DNA of 64,000 bases from VXNF01 sp965116465 (GTDB lineage Bacteria > Actinomycetota > Acidimicrobiia > Acidimicrobiales > CATQHL01): assembly GCA_965116465.1 (NCBI GenBank), contig OZ220687.1:1364001-1428000 (forward strand), given 5' to 3'. Both the position numbers and the translations under genes were made by a program. The notes under the pieces are model-generated. The model worked only from the letters and a program-made list of their open reading frames with translations. It did no database searches and had not been told where the DNA came from. The first letter of the stretch is position 1. Every line of letters starts with the position of its first letter. Below, one piece after another: positions 16,479 to 25,602 of this stretch.

Positions 16479-17581
16479 GCGAGCGGCTCAAGCTCGCGTC
16501 TCCATGCGTCAAGCGGCACCTCTTCTTGTTCGGGAAGCTCAGAATGATCGACCGTCCCCCACAGGAGCTCCAAGACACGCGCCTCGGTGAGCTTCCCGCG
16601 TCGGTATGCCGCGAGCACCCTTCTGCCGTAAAGCGGCGGCACGCTCGGCGAGTCGAGTTCAGCAACCCAATGCTCTCCCAGTTCGATGAAGTCCGCACGA
16701 GAAGGCGGGCGGTTCGCAAGCTCCTCGCGAGTCCCAGGATCGATGGCGCCAAGGTTTCGCAGTTGGGCACACACAGCAGTCCAACTCAGCCGATGGCGTA
16801 CCGCTGCTGCTACCGCAGCGAGGCGAGGATTCCCCTTGAACTCCGACATGATCACTCGAACCTCACCGCGGGGAAGGAGCAAGTGGATCGCAAATGCGTT
16901 GATCAGCTTCTCGGTTTCGTCCTGCGGGGAGAGTCCGACCTCTGGTGCGTACGCGTCCTGAAACACATGATGACCGAGTTCGTGAGCAAGATTGAAGCGG
17001 CGTCGCCCGGGCTCCAGCGCACCGTTGATGACAGCCACACCTAGATCTCCGACCGCCACATACGCAGCATCACCACCCGACTTGCCGAGGTCGAGAGAGA
17101 ACGAGAACAGACCAGCGCGTTCCGCGTATGCCTGAAGGCCCAGCAGCGGTCCGCCCTCCACACCGAGCTTCCTCCGCACCTGCACAGCGGCATCCTCGGA
17201 TGCCTCAACGGTCGACGGAGGATCCAGCGCAATCCTCGTGACCTGTGGGAGTTCCCCTTCGTCGAGCAGAAAGTCGACATCCCGCGCGATCCGCTCAACC
17301 CTCGAATCAAGCGCCCTCGAACGCCCACCGACGGCTGGGTCAGACCGTCGACTCACGACCGCTGGAGGGGAGGCGCTGAAGAACCAGTCCACAGGCCGGT
17401 CGAGTGCTTCGGCGAGCACCACGAGTTCGGTCGCAGCGAGCTTCCTGGAGCCTGCCTCAATCTTCGCGATCACGGTGCGGCCGAGCCCCGTCGCCTCGGA
17501 TAGTTGTTCCTGCGTGAACCCGGCAAGTTCGCGCGCCTCGGCGACTCGGCTGCTCAACTCCACCGCATTCGACTCTAGCAT
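16475..17581 (-). CDS. XRE-family regulator fused to ImmA/IrrE metallopeptidase (368 aa)
   Basis: Residues about 7-67 form a helix-turn-helix XRE domain (AGFTQEQLSEATGLGRTVIA). The central part holds the zinc-protease motif NLAHELGHHVF (HELGHH at about 200-205). Such COG2856 proteins usually act as antitoxin or regulator, with the peptidase cleaving or sensing a repressor. The downstream overlapping gene is a PIN-like nuclease, giving a toxin-antitoxin-like module. ATG 17581 is chosen because homology begins there; an in-frame ATG at 17599 is possible. No Shine-Dalgarno is seen for either, and only about 40 bp separate the start from the junction with the disrupted gene. Confidence 0.85.
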   Translation of the reverse strand: MLESNAVELSSRVAEARELAGFTQEQLSEATGLGRTVIAKIEAGSRKLAATELVVLAEALDRPVDWFFSASPPAVVSRRSDPAVGGRSRALDSRVERIARDVDFLLDEGELPQVTRIALDPPSTVEASEDAAVQVRRKLGVEGGPLLGLQAYAERAGLFSFSLDLGKSGGDAAYVAVGDLGVAVINGALEPGRRRFNLAHELGHHVFQDAYAPEVGLSPQDETEKLINAFAIHLLLPRGEVRVIMSEFKGNPRLAAVAAAVRHRLSWTAVCAQLRNLGAIDPGTREELANRPPSRADFIELGEHWVAELDSPSVPPLYGRRVLAAYRRGKLTEARVLELLWGTVDHSELPEQEEVPLDAWRRELEPLA

Positions 17582-17619
17582 CGTGCGATTCTGGCACATC
17601 GCGGCACTTTTGAGAAAAT

Positions 17620-17913
17620 CGCTTCTGTCGGTGCCATCGGTGACTCCCTCCTCGTCGTGCGTGACCGCAGGGTCCAAGACCAAGAGGGGAGCCGGCGCCC
17701 CCGAAACTTCAGTCGATCATAACAGTTCCGGCGATGCCCGATACCTGCGGGGCGCTCAGGCGCCCAGGCCGAGCCGACGAGTTCGGAACCTCGCGGACCA
17801 CGATACGGTCGCCCCGTTCGACTCGCCGTCTGAACCCGGCCGGCCGGCTTCCCCCTCGACACATCGGCCACCCCAGCACCCGCGCCCCGGTGGCTACACT
17901 CGAAGGAGAAGCA
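17620..17913. promoter_or_regulatory. Divergent control region with 5' remnant of a coiled-coil gene
   Basis: The first codons of a family B gene (ATG 17637, MAPTEA) survive with its GAGGGAG Shine-Dalgarno and a -10 box (tatgat on the minus strand, 17716-17721), then diverge at about 17620. The region is about 95 percent identical to 25310-25602 and drives the plus-strand gene at 17914 in the same way. Confidence 0.65.
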
Positions 17914-18201
17914 ATGGAACCAGCAGTACTCGCACTCGTCGGACTGACCTTGACGGTCGTCGGACTGACCTTGACGGTCATGATCCACCTCGACCGCTCC
18001 CGCGGCAAGGCCATGCAGAACGGCTTCGACCGGCTCGCCGGCGCCCTGAACCAACTCCGCGGCGAGATGACCGCGGGCGACGACAAACTCCGCGGCGAGA
18101 TGCAGGCAGGATTCGCTGTCAACGCGGCCGCCCTCCTCGAACTCGCCCGGAACGTCGGCCGGGTCGAGGGCCGCACCGAGACACTCGTCACCAGCGAGTA
18201 G
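17914..18201 (+). CDS. N-terminally anchored coiled-coil protein, family C (95 aa)
   Basis: ATG 17914 has AAGGAGA upstream. The N-terminus is a transmembrane helix built partly from a duplicated VGLTLTV unit (a 21-bp tandem repeat at about 17938-17979). It is followed by a short coiled coil (FDRLAGALNQLRGEM, GDDKLRGEMQAGF) and the conserved end RNVGRVEGRTETLVTSE. The paralogue at 25603 has a longer coil. Topology is opposite to families A and B: anchor first, coil after. Function unknown. Confidence 0.7.
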   Translation: MEPAVLALVGLTLTVVGLTLTVMIHLDRSRGKAMQNGFDRLAGALNQLRGEMTAGDDKLRGEMQAGFAVNAAALLELARNVGRVEGRTETLVTSE

Positions 18202-18245
18202 CCCCTTCTACACCCCCATCCTCCAGGGCGACCGCCGAACCATCG

Positions 18246-20435
18246 TCACGGCCATCGGGCGTCGTTCGATGTCACGCGTTCGCCGGTTCTTGGGTCTTCG
18301 ACGACGACATAGACGCTGGCGTCGTAGCCCCAGATGCAGAACTCCGAGACCGTCTCCGATGTCTCGTAATCCTCCCATTCGACGGGGTCGCCCTCGCGCA
18401 TGCAGTACACGTTGTAGTCCCCGGGTTCGAAGTTGACGAGTTCGACGCGCAGGAAGTGACAGTTGGCGGACGTGCAGCCCGGCACGTTCCGCTGCCGCCC
18501 CTTGGTAAGGAGAACCGAACGCGGATCGGTGACGGTCACGGTCGCTGAGCCTTCCAAACCGCAGCCCGCATCGTTACAGGCCTGCACGCGAATCGTGTAC
18601 GTCCCAGCCGGGACGTCCGACCAGGTATGTCGTGTGGCCGCACTCTCAGGGCTTCCGGGGAGTCCCCCGTCGTCGACCGCCCAGCGGGTGATCGGGGAGT
18701 CCGAACTTGCCGACCAGGATGCCGAAACCTGATTCACCCCACCCGCAGGCGCCTCGGTGAACGCCACATCGATGGACGTCACACCCGGCGGATCCAGCTC
18801 GGGGGAAGGCACAGTGACGACAACGGGATCCTCCGTGCCCAGCCATTCCTCGGTCGGCACGAACACGCTCGGCTCGTCGGGTTCGGGCTGACTCGCGGGT
18901 GGCGTGGGTGCCGGTGGCGTGGGTGCCGGTGGCGTGGGTGCCGGTGGCGCGGGTGCGGGTGGCGCGGGTGCGGCCGGTTCGGGCTGGTCTGCGGGTGGTG
19001 CGTCGTCGTCGGTGGGCGCTTCGGGTATCAGGGGTGCGGGAGGTGGTGTGGGAGGGTCGGTGACAGCGGCGCTCACTGACGGCTCGGTGCTTGGTGTGGG
19101 TGTCGACGCCGGTTGTGGTGGCGGGGGTGGCGCAGGCTCGGCCGCGGGTGCGGGCGCTGCGGGCTCCGGGGGCGGTTGGACGGTTCCGGCTGTCTGTTCT
19201 GGTGTACGCGTCGGTTCGGTTGCAGGTGGGGCTTGTGGCGCCGGTGGCGGTTGCGGCGACTCTGGGGGGATCGGCTCCGGTGCGGTAGCGGAGGGTGTGC
19301 CGTCGCGGGTCACGAAGTAGGCGGTGACTGCCGCGGCGGCAAGGAGGACCGCCAGGGAGGCGAGCAGGGTGCGGCGCCGCCGCTTGGGAGGCTCAGGCGG
19401 CGATCGGTCCGGTGGGAGTTGGTCGGGGGGTTGCCGGGGTGGTGCGAGGACGGTGGTGGCCGCGTCGGTCTCGGGGGTCTGGCCCGTGGGAGCCGCGGGT
19501 GTGGTGGGGACAGTGGCTTGTCGGCGAAGTGCCGCGAGGGTGTCCTTGTCGAAGGCGATGGTGGTGTCGTCGTCGATGCCGGCGATGGGAATGGCCGTGG
19601 GCGGGAAACCCAGGCGGTACTCGATGTTGGCGAACGCGACGGCGAACGCGCCCAGGTCGGGGAACCGGTCCCGGGGCTCCCGGGCCATCGCCCGGCGCAG
19701 CGCCGCCGCCACCTCTGCGGAGAATCCGTCCGGCAGCGCCGGGGTCGGGGCCTCCAACGCCCGAGCCAGTATTTGCTGGGGCGCCTGCGGGCTGTCGGAC
19801 TCGAAGGGGCGCCGCCCGGTCGCCAGGGTGAACAGAGTGGCGCCCAGCGAGTACTGGTCCGCCGCCGCGGCCGCCGCAGCGGCACCCTCCTCGATCAACT
19901 CCGGCGCCACGAAGTGCGGCGACATGCCCAGGCCCACCCGCTCGGCGGCCCGGTTCCGCAGCGTGGCGATCCCGAAGTCCCCCAACGCCGGGAACCCGAA
20001 CGCCGACTTGAAGATGTTCTGCGGCTTCACGTCACCGTGGATCACGCCGTCCTGATGCGCCGTCGCCAGCGCACCCGCCACCCGCACCCCCACCGACAAC
20101 AGCTCCTCGAGCGGCAGCGGACCCTTGCGGCGCACGAGCTGCATGTAGTTGCCCCGCTCGAAGAGGTCCATCACGATGCACGGCCGGTAATCCGACGTGA
20201 AGGCGCTCGCCAGCACCGTCACGATGAACGGATGCCGTGACAGCGCCCCCATCGCCTGGCACTCCCGCTCGAACGCCGCCACCGACTCGTCGTCGGCGAG
20301 CCGATCGTTCAGAACCTTGATCGCCACCCGTCGATCGAACGCCACCTGATACGCCGCGTACACCCGGCTGAACCCACCGCGCCCCACCTCCACCAGGTCG
20401 GTGAAGCCCTCCACGACGGGCACGTCGCCGTTCAC
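18246..20435 (-). CDS. Transmembrane Ser/Thr protein kinase with extracellular Fn3-like region
   Basis: The N-terminal kinase domain has a glycine loop (VGRGGFSRVY), VAIK lysine (about residue 40), catalytic HGDVKPQN (Asp about 135), GDFGIA and APEL motifs, a PknB-like bacterial kinase. A Pro-rich linker, a transmembrane helix (LLASLAVLLAAAAVTAYFV) and a 150-residue Pro/Ala-rich spacer follow. Next are a fibronectin III-like domain (VSASWSASSDSPITRWAVDD, YTIRVQACNDAGCG) and a Cys-containing C-terminal domain. The extracellular part may sense wall or matrix. GTG 20435 is chosen for a GGGGGG Shine-Dalgarno and the kinase start; the frame opens at 20492. It is divergent from the wall hydrolases and two genes from an FHA protein. 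Confidence 0.9.
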   Translation of the reverse strand: MNGDVPVVEGFTDLVEVGRGGFSRVYAAYQVAFDRRVAIKVLNDRLADDESVAAFERECQAMGALSRHPFIVTVLASAFTSDYRPCIVMDLFERGNYMQLVRRKGPLPLEELLSVGVRVAGALATAHQDGVIHGDVKPQNIFKSAFGFPALGDFGIATLRNRAAERVGLGMSPHFVAPELIEEGAAAAAAAADQYSLGATLFTLATGRRPFESDSPQAPQQILARALEAPTPALPDGFSAEVAAALRRAMAREPRDRFPDLGAFAVAFANIEYRLGFPPTAIPIAGIDDDTTIAFDKDTLAALRRQATVPTTPAAPTGQTPETDAATTVLAPPRQPPDQLPPDRSPPEPPKRRRRTLLASLAVLLAAAAVTAYFVTRDGTPSATAPEPIPPESPQPPPAPQAPPATEPTRTPEQTAGTVQPPPEPAAPAPAAEPAPPPPPQPASTPTPSTEPSVSAAVTDPPTPPPAPLIPEAPTDDDAPPADQPEPAAPAPPAPAPPAPTPPAPTPPAPTPPASQPEPDEPSVFVPTEEWLGTEDPVVVTVPSPELDPPGVTSIDVAFTEAPAGGVNQVSASWSASSDSPITRWAVDDGGLPGSPESAATRHTWSDVPAGTYTIRVQACNDAGCGLEGSATVTVTDPRSVLLTKGRQRNVPGCTSANCHFLRVELVNFEPGDYNVYCMREGDPVEWEDYETSETVSEFCIWGYDASVYVVVEDPRTGERVTSNDARWP

Positions 20436-20850
20436 CACCGCGCACCCCCCGCCGCGCAGCGCACACGCGACCCTCCGCCGGCGCAGCCGCACGCCGGCAC
20501 GCCAGTCGCCGCAGAACGCGCCCCCGCCTCACTCACGATCAACCGTCGCCAACGCCGAACCCCTGCACTGCGGCACACCGCATCCGGCATCTTGGCACAC
20601 CCGGCGCCCGCACAAGCAAGCCGAAACTCCCCGAGCCGGCGCTTCGACCGCGAGCAGCGGCCACGCGCAGCCATCACGTCGGAAGACTCCGTTTCAAGTG
20701 CGGGCCAGGCCATGGGGAGTCCTACCCATTCCCAGAACGCGCATGTCGTACCCATGCTGCCCACGTCCAATCAGTTGACCAGTCGAAGAGTTTCGGCGGC
20801 TCGCTGGTGGGTCAACAGGAACGGTTGAGAAAGGCAATGGGAGGAAAGAC
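20436..20850. promoter_or_regulatory. Divergent intergenic region between kinase and CHAP gene
   Basis: 415 bp with no gene recognised. It must hold promoters for both directions. A strong Shine-Dalgarno (GGGAGGAAAG, 20839-20848) marks the CHAP start. A possible -35 (ttgacc, about 20775) has no convincing -10. Confidence 0.4.
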
Positions 20851-22113
20851 ATGCGTCATTCAACTACATCGACGAGGACAGGTTCCGAGACTCGGCGACA
20901 CAACCCGGGATCGGTGATCCGGGCTGCGGTCGCCGTCCTCGCCGTCTGCCTGGTGGCGGTTGCGGCATTTGCTTCATCGGTCACCGCAGACAGCGATCGG
21001 CAAGACACCAAGTGGCACATCAATGACGACCCGAGCCTCGAGGGTCCGAGCGGCGGCTGGTGGCGTCGCACGGCCGGAGGAGCGTACGGGGACTACCACT
21101 ACACGTACGGCATCGGCAACAGCAGCAACCGCGACAACTACGCGGTGTGGGACATGGGCCGCCGCAACGGCGAGCAGTGGGTCGTTGCGTGGGTACCCAA
21201 GACGCCGGCAGACGTGAGAGCGACGGTGTCCTACCGGATCTACCGGAACGGCGACCTCCACAGGACCGTGAAAGTGGATCAAGGACAGAACAAGCATTGG
21301 GTGGTCCTCGGCAAGTTCGAGTTCCTAGGTGCCGACGTGCGCATCGAGGTCTGGGACAACGAGACGCGCGAGCACTACACCCGCCGCAACCCCTCGCTCA
21401 GCCGCATCGGGATCGATGCGATCGCAATGAAGTGCGCCGGCAACTGTGACGACGACTCTCTCACGCCGACTGCAGGGCAGAGCGCTCAACCTGCCTATCC
21501 CCCCACCGAGGAGGGTTACAGGCAGTGGATCACCGAACGGGTGGTTCCCGGCATGGAGTGGCGAGGAAAGGTCAACCCCTGCGATCTCGATGCCGGCGAC
21601 TGGCCCGCTGACTGGCAACTCGCATCCGCGACGAGAACTCGGGATCCCGAGACCGGCGCTCAGGTCGCCTGGACCTACGACAGGGCATTCCTGGGGACGG
21701 CGTCACACGGGAACACGGGTGTCCTCTACCACTTCTTTGCCGGCGAGTGCACCTCTTGGGTTCAGTTCAGGCTCCGAGTCGACGGCATCCCGTTCTACAA
21801 CGGCTACCGGTGGAATGTCGCCGGCCCGTGGGGCCACGCGAGTAACTGGGACGAGGCGGCGAGGAAGCTTGGGTTGCTCACTTCGACGCCACGAAAGGGC
21901 TCCGTGGCCCAGTGGGACCACAATCACGGAGGCCATGTCGCATATGTCGAAGAAGTCCTGAACAACGGCAACACCATCCGAGTCTCGGAGATGAACGTCA
22001 GCTCGAGCGAGGTCTGCCACTTCAGTACCAGGCTGATTCACAAGAACGTCGACGACCCAAGAGGCGTCGTCTACAACTGGCCTCACAACTTCATTGACTT
22101 CTCGCAGAGCTAG
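20851..22113 (+). CDS. Secreted CHAP-domain peptidoglycan hydrolase (420 aa)
   Basis: A signal peptide or anchor (IRAAVAVLAVCLVAVAAFASSV, about 23-44) is followed by a golvesin/Xly-like carbohydrate-binding domain (about 55-195: ADVRATVSYRIYRNGD, IGIDAIAMKC). The C-terminal half is a CHAP amidase/endopeptidase domain with Cys300 (FAGECTSWVQF), His362 (HGGHVAYVEEV) and Glu380/Asn382 (VSEMN). It probably cleaves peptidoglycan cross-links or stems outside the cell. The same N-terminal domain occurs in the next gene, 146 bp downstream, so the two probably act at the same site. Shine-Dalgarno GGGAGGAAAG. Confidence 0.9.
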   Translation: MRHSTTSTRTGSETRRHNPGSVIRAAVAVLAVCLVAVAAFASSVTADSDRQDTKWHINDDPSLEGPSGGWWRRTAGGAYGDYHYTYGIGNSSNRDNYAVWDMGRRNGEQWVVAWVPKTPADVRATVSYRIYRNGDLHRTVKVDQGQNKHWVVLGKFEFLGADVRIEVWDNETREHYTRRNPSLSRIGIDAIAMKCAGNCDDDSLTPTAGQSAQPAYPPTEEGYRQWITERVVPGMEWRGKVNPCDLDAGDWPADWQLASATRTRDPETGAQVAWTYDRAFLGTASHGNTGVLYHFFAGECTSWVQFRLRVDGIPFYNGYRWNVAGPWGHASNWDEAARKLGLLTSTPRKGSVAQWDHNHGGHVAYVEEVLNNGNTIRVSEMNVSSSEVCHFSTRLIHKNVDDPRGVVYNWPHNFIDFSQS

Positions 22114-22259
22114 CTAGAGCGCCACGGCTCCGATATCGGCAGAAAGCACGGCCCGGTCGCCCACCGCCTTCAAGGCATACGACCCACTGCCGTGCTTCCT
22201 GCCGTTTGCGGGCCTGCGGATCTGACTCACAGTTCGTTGCGAATGAGAGGAGTTTCCCA

Positions 22260-23879
22260 ATGTTGAATCGCCGGATACCAGGAGTGAGACGTATCGCCAC
22301 CGGTCTCACGATTTGCGGATTCGTCGTCGTCATCGTGGCCACCGCGCTCACGCAAACGGCTTCCGCCGCCGGCCGCTCGCAGAGCGGATGGTTCGTGAAC
22401 GATGAGCCCGAGTTGTTCGGCCCCTCGGAATACTGGGAGGACGGCTACCTGGGCAAGGGATACGGCGCCAACAACTACGTCTACACGTATGCGATCGGTG
22501 GGGACCCGAGCCCTGACAATTGGGCGATCTGGGCCATGGGTCGTCGCTGGGGTCGCCAGACCATAGGGATCTTCGTCCCGTGCGGCCAGGCGACTGCGAC
22601 CGTCACCTACCAGGTCCTGGCCGACGGCCGTCCCGTCGCCAACCCGGAAGTGGCCCAGCGCACCGAGTGCGGGTGGGTGCACCGGGGGCCCTACGACTTC
22701 AACGGGGCCGAGGTCACGATCCGGCTCAACGACAACGACGCCGAACAGCACGTGAATCGAGTCGGCCTCAGCGCGAGCAGCATCGGCGTCGACGCCGTCG
22801 CCATGCGGTGCGTGCTCGACTGCCAGGAGACGGTCGAGCATCGCACCGCCGCGACCGAGCCCGCCGAGGTGCGCATCGAGGCTCGCAAGTTGCCCGACGG
22901 GCGGGTGGAGTTCCGTCTGGACATCGACGGGGTCAAGTGGCTGCCCCAGGCCCGACTCTTCCCGTACGAGACGACCCCAACCGGGAAATGGTTGCGGTCA
23001 TCCCCCTACGTCCTGGACACGAGCGCCGTTCCGGCCCCCGGCGCCGCGGTCGGCCCACCGCCGCTGCCCGCGGCCGTCGTGACACCGACAGGTGTGCCGG
23101 TGGCGGTGCTGGAACGAGCCGGCGGCGGGTATCTCGTCCGGACGCCGTGCGGCGACGTCGCCGAGGTGGCCGGCGGCGAGCCCATCGGGCCGGTGCGGGT
23201 CGTCCTTGATCCCGGCCACGGCGGCCCCGCCGATCCGGGCGCCGTAGGCCCCAACGGTCTCGTCGAACGCGACCTGAACCTGAGGCTCACCGAGGCGACC
23301 CTCGCCGAGCTCACCGCGCGAGGCATCGGGGCCGCCATGACCCGCACGGGCGACTACGGGGTCTCCAGGACGGTGCGCGCCGCCTTCGCGGACGCGCTCG
23401 GCGCGGAGGCTCTCGTGTCGATCCACCACAACGGGCCCACGTGGTCGCCGATGAGCGGACCGGGCACCGAGGTGTACCGGCAGTCGAAGTCCGAGGAGTC
23501 GGACCGCCTCGCCGGAGTCCTGTACGAGGAGATCACCCAGGCGCTCAGCACATTCGAGGATGTCGCGTGGACCGGCCTGCCGGATGCCGGGGTGAAGCGC
23601 ATCGTGTGGCCCAACGGCGGCGACGTACTGGGGATGATCAGGTTGCCGGCCACCCCTTCGGTGCTGATCGAGTTCGGCTACCTCACGAACCCCTCCGAGG
23701 CGGAGCTCTTCGCCCGCCAGGAATACATAGCCGCGGCGTCGAAGGCCGCGGCCGACGGCATCGAGGCCTACCTGGAGACGGATCGGCCCGGGACAGGCTT
23801 CATCGCCACCCCACGCGTCTACCCGGCCCCGCCCGGAGACCTGCGGCCCCTCCGTTGCAGCGACGTGCCTCTGGAATAG
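22260..23879 (+). CDS. Secreted N-acetylmuramoyl-L-alanine amidase (539 aa)
   Basis: ATG 22260 follows GAGAGGAG. Signal peptide (LTICGFVVVIVATALTQTASAA), golvesin-like domain paralogous to that of the CHAP protein, then one RIVAR-FFP repeat (VRIEARKLPDGRVEFRLDI...ARLFPYETTPTGKWLRSSP). The C-terminal Amidase_3 domain shows zinc ligands in VVLDPGHGG, VERDLNL and SIHHN and the catalytic Glu in VLIEFGYLTNPSE. It cuts the MurNAc-L-Ala bond. The combination of amidase and RIVAR-FFP repeat links the repeat to the envelope. Confidence 0.92.
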   Translation: MLNRRIPGVRRIATGLTICGFVVVIVATALTQTASAAGRSQSGWFVNDEPELFGPSEYWEDGYLGKGYGANNYVYTYAIGGDPSPDNWAIWAMGRRWGRQTIGIFVPCGQATATVTYQVLADGRPVANPEVAQRTECGWVHRGPYDFNGAEVTIRLNDNDAEQHVNRVGLSASSIGVDAVAMRCVLDCQETVEHRTAATEPAEVRIEARKLPDGRVEFRLDIDGVKWLPQARLFPYETTPTGKWLRSSPYVLDTSAVPAPGAAVGPPPLPAAVVTPTGVPVAVLERAGGGYLVRTPCGDVAEVAGGEPIGPVRVVLDPGHGGPADPGAVGPNGLVERDLNLRLTEATLAELTARGIGAAMTRTGDYGVSRTVRAAFADALGAEALVSIHHNGPTWSPMSGPGTEVYRQSKSEESDRLAGVLYEEITQALSTFEDVAWTGLPDAGVKRIVWPNGGDVLGMIRLPATPSVLIEFGYLTNPSEAELFARQEYIAAASKAAADGIEAYLETDRPGTGFIATPRVYPAPPGDLRPLRCSDVPLE

Positions 23880-23947
23880 CCGCTCGCCCGTCCAGGAATT
23901 GTGCATCGGGCTTGAGCCCGCCGGGCGGTGCGCTCATTCCGATCGTC

Positions 23948-24061
23948 ATGCGAGAATCAGGTGAGGAGACGCCACTGGTGCTCGGAGTGCCGCGAACGCT
24001 GGAAGTCGGGGACACCGTGCGTCACGGCGGCTCGTGGTTCCGGTACGAGGAAAGGCCGTAG
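23948..24061 (+). CDS. Small hypothetical protein (37 aa)
   Basis: ATG 23948 opens a 37-codon ORF (begins MRESGEETPLVLGVPR, contains TVRHGGSWFRYEERP) overlapping the FHA gene start. It is compact, with an SH3-like strand pattern, and unrelated to the neighbours. Without homologues in hand it may be chance. Confidence 0.35.
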   Translation: MRESGEETPLVLGVPRTLEVGDTVRHGGSWFRYEERP

Positions 24062-24771
24062 ACATCGACACGCAGCGCCTGGTGGTCGACTACGTGGGCG
24101 AGATGTACTCGCTCGAACCCGGGGACACCCTGGAGTTCGGTCGGAATGCCCAACTGGTGATCGACGACAACCGCTATCTCCACCGGCGCATCGGTCGATT
24201 CGAGCACCGCAACAACCTCTGGATGCTCTCGAACATCGGCCGCTCGCTGTACCTCACGGTGCTCGACACGCAAACCCAGTCGCAGTCGATCATCGCCCCG
24301 GGGCGCCAGGCGGCGCTGACCTTCACCCCCGCTGTCGTGCGGTTCCGTGCCGGCCGCACGACATACGAGCTCGTCGTCAAGGGCGCGCAAATGCCACCGG
24401 CCCCGGAGGACGCCGCCGACCACACGATCGACACGTTCACGTTCTCGCACTACCCGCTGACCCCGACACAGCGCCTGCTGGTCGTTGCGCTCGCCGAGCA
24501 GACCCTGCGCGACCCCTCCGCAGGTGTCCGGATCCCCAACAGCAGTCAGGTCGCCGGCAGGCTGAAGTGGACGATCACTCAATTCAACCGGAAGCTCGAC
24601 AACGTCTGCGACAAGCTCACGAAGGCAGGCATCCCGGGGCTTCACGGAGCGCCGGGCGCCCTCGCATCGGACAGGCGACGCAATCTGGTCGAGTTCGCGA
24701 TTCAGAGCGGGCTCGTGGACGCAGAGGACCTGGTGCTTCTGGACAGCGTTGATCCGGGCATGCAGAGGTAG
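24034..24771 (+). CDS. FHA-domain protein with C-terminal winged-helix-like region (245 aa)
   Basis: Residues about 20-90 match an FHA fold (LEPGDTLEFGRNAQLVID, YLHRRIGRF, LSNIGRSLYL), a phosphothreonine-binding module. The C-terminal third (PLTPTQRLLVVALAEQTLR, NSSQVAGRLKWTITQFNRKL) looks like a helix-turn-helix. The reading is that it relays kinase output, possibly from the kinase at 18246, to DNA or a partner. GTG 24034 is the first in-frame start; GAGGAAAGG at 24048 could serve a start I cannot place. Confidence 0.75.
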   Translation: MVPVRGKAVDIDTQRLVVDYVGEMYSLEPGDTLEFGRNAQLVIDDNRYLHRRIGRFEHRNNLWMLSNIGRSLYLTVLDTQTQSQSIIAPGRQAALTFTPAVVRFRAGRTTYELVVKGAQMPPAPEDAADHTIDTFTFSHYPLTPTQRLLVVALAEQTLRDPSAGVRIPNSSQVAGRLKWTITQFNRKLDNVCDKLTKAGIPGLHGAPGALASDRRRNLVEFAIQSGLVDAEDLVLLDSVDPGMQR

Positions 24772-24867
24772 GTGACCCTCACCCCGAGCGCCTCCCACGG
24801 CCCAAGAGCCGGTAGCCGTCCGATCCGGGACTCGAGGGGTCCTGCGAGCGCGGAATCCGGGGGCTGA

Positions 24868-25326
24868 TCAGCCGGCGCCGCCGGTGAACAGGGCGAGGTA
24901 GATGGGGGTCATCATCGCCGCCACGCCCACCAGGATCACGTAGGTGTGCTGGGCGATTCTCCTGTCGATCCTGCCGATGCTCTTGTCGATCTTGGCGTCG
25001 ACTCCGGTGATCTTGGCGTCGACTGCGGTGATCTTGGCGTCGACTGCGGTGATCTTGGCGTTCAGATCCGTGAGACCCGTATCGATCTTGGCGCCCAACT
25101 CGGTGCGGAGCGCCTCGAGCCTGACGTCGACCACCTCGAACCTGGCGTTCATGCGCTCCTCGAGGGCCGTGAGGTCGTCCTTGAGAAGCGCCAAGTCGGT
25201 CTTCGTGGCGAACTCCTGCCAGTCCATGGGCGGAAGGCTGTCCATGAGCGTCATCACCGGCCCCTCCGGCAGCACATCGCTCAGTCCCTCCCGCAGCTCA
25301 AAACGTTCCGCCTCTGTCGGTGCCAT
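24868..25326 (-). CDS. Membrane-anchored coiled-coil protein, family B (152 aa)
   Basis: ATG 25326 has GGGAGG upstream. The N-terminal motif MDSLPPMDWQEFATKTDL is related to the LPPDWEQLATKTDL of family A. The coil contains repeated AVDAKIT heptads (21-bp repeats), and the C-terminal transmembrane helix (YVILVGVAAMMTPIYLALF) ends near the stop. It is divergent from the family C gene at 25603. A long frame reading upstream to 26427 is not supported by a start signal and is ignored. Confidence 0.75.
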   Translation of the reverse strand: MAPTEAERFELREGLSDVLPEGPVMTLMDSLPPMDWQEFATKTDLALLKDDLTALEERMNARFEVVDVRLEALRTELGAKIDTGLTDLNAKITAVDAKITAVDAKITGVDAKIDKSIGRIDRRIAQHTYVILVGVAAMMTPIYLALFTGGAG

Positions 25327-25602
25327 CGGTGACTCCCTCCCCGTCGTGCGTGACCGCAGGGTCCAAGACCAAGAGGAGAGCCGGCGCCCCCGAAACTTCA
25401 GTCGATCATAACAGATCGGGGTTTGCGCGATACCTGCGGGGCGCTCAGGCGCCCGGGCCGAGCCGACGAGTTCGGAACCTCGCGGACCACGATACGGTCG
25501 CCCCGTTCGACTCGCCGTCTGAACCCGGCCGGCCGGCTTCCCCCTCGACACATCGGCCACCCCAGCACCCGCGCCCCGGTGGCTACACTCGAAGGAGAAG
25601 CA
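25327..25602. promoter_or_regulatory. Shared control region of divergent coiled-coil pair
   Basis: The minus strand has an extended -10 (tgttatgat, box 25405-25410) that recurs at 17716 and 28363. The plus gene has AAGGAG and possible -10 tacact (25584-25589). The region is near-identical to 17620-17913. Confidence 0.6.
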
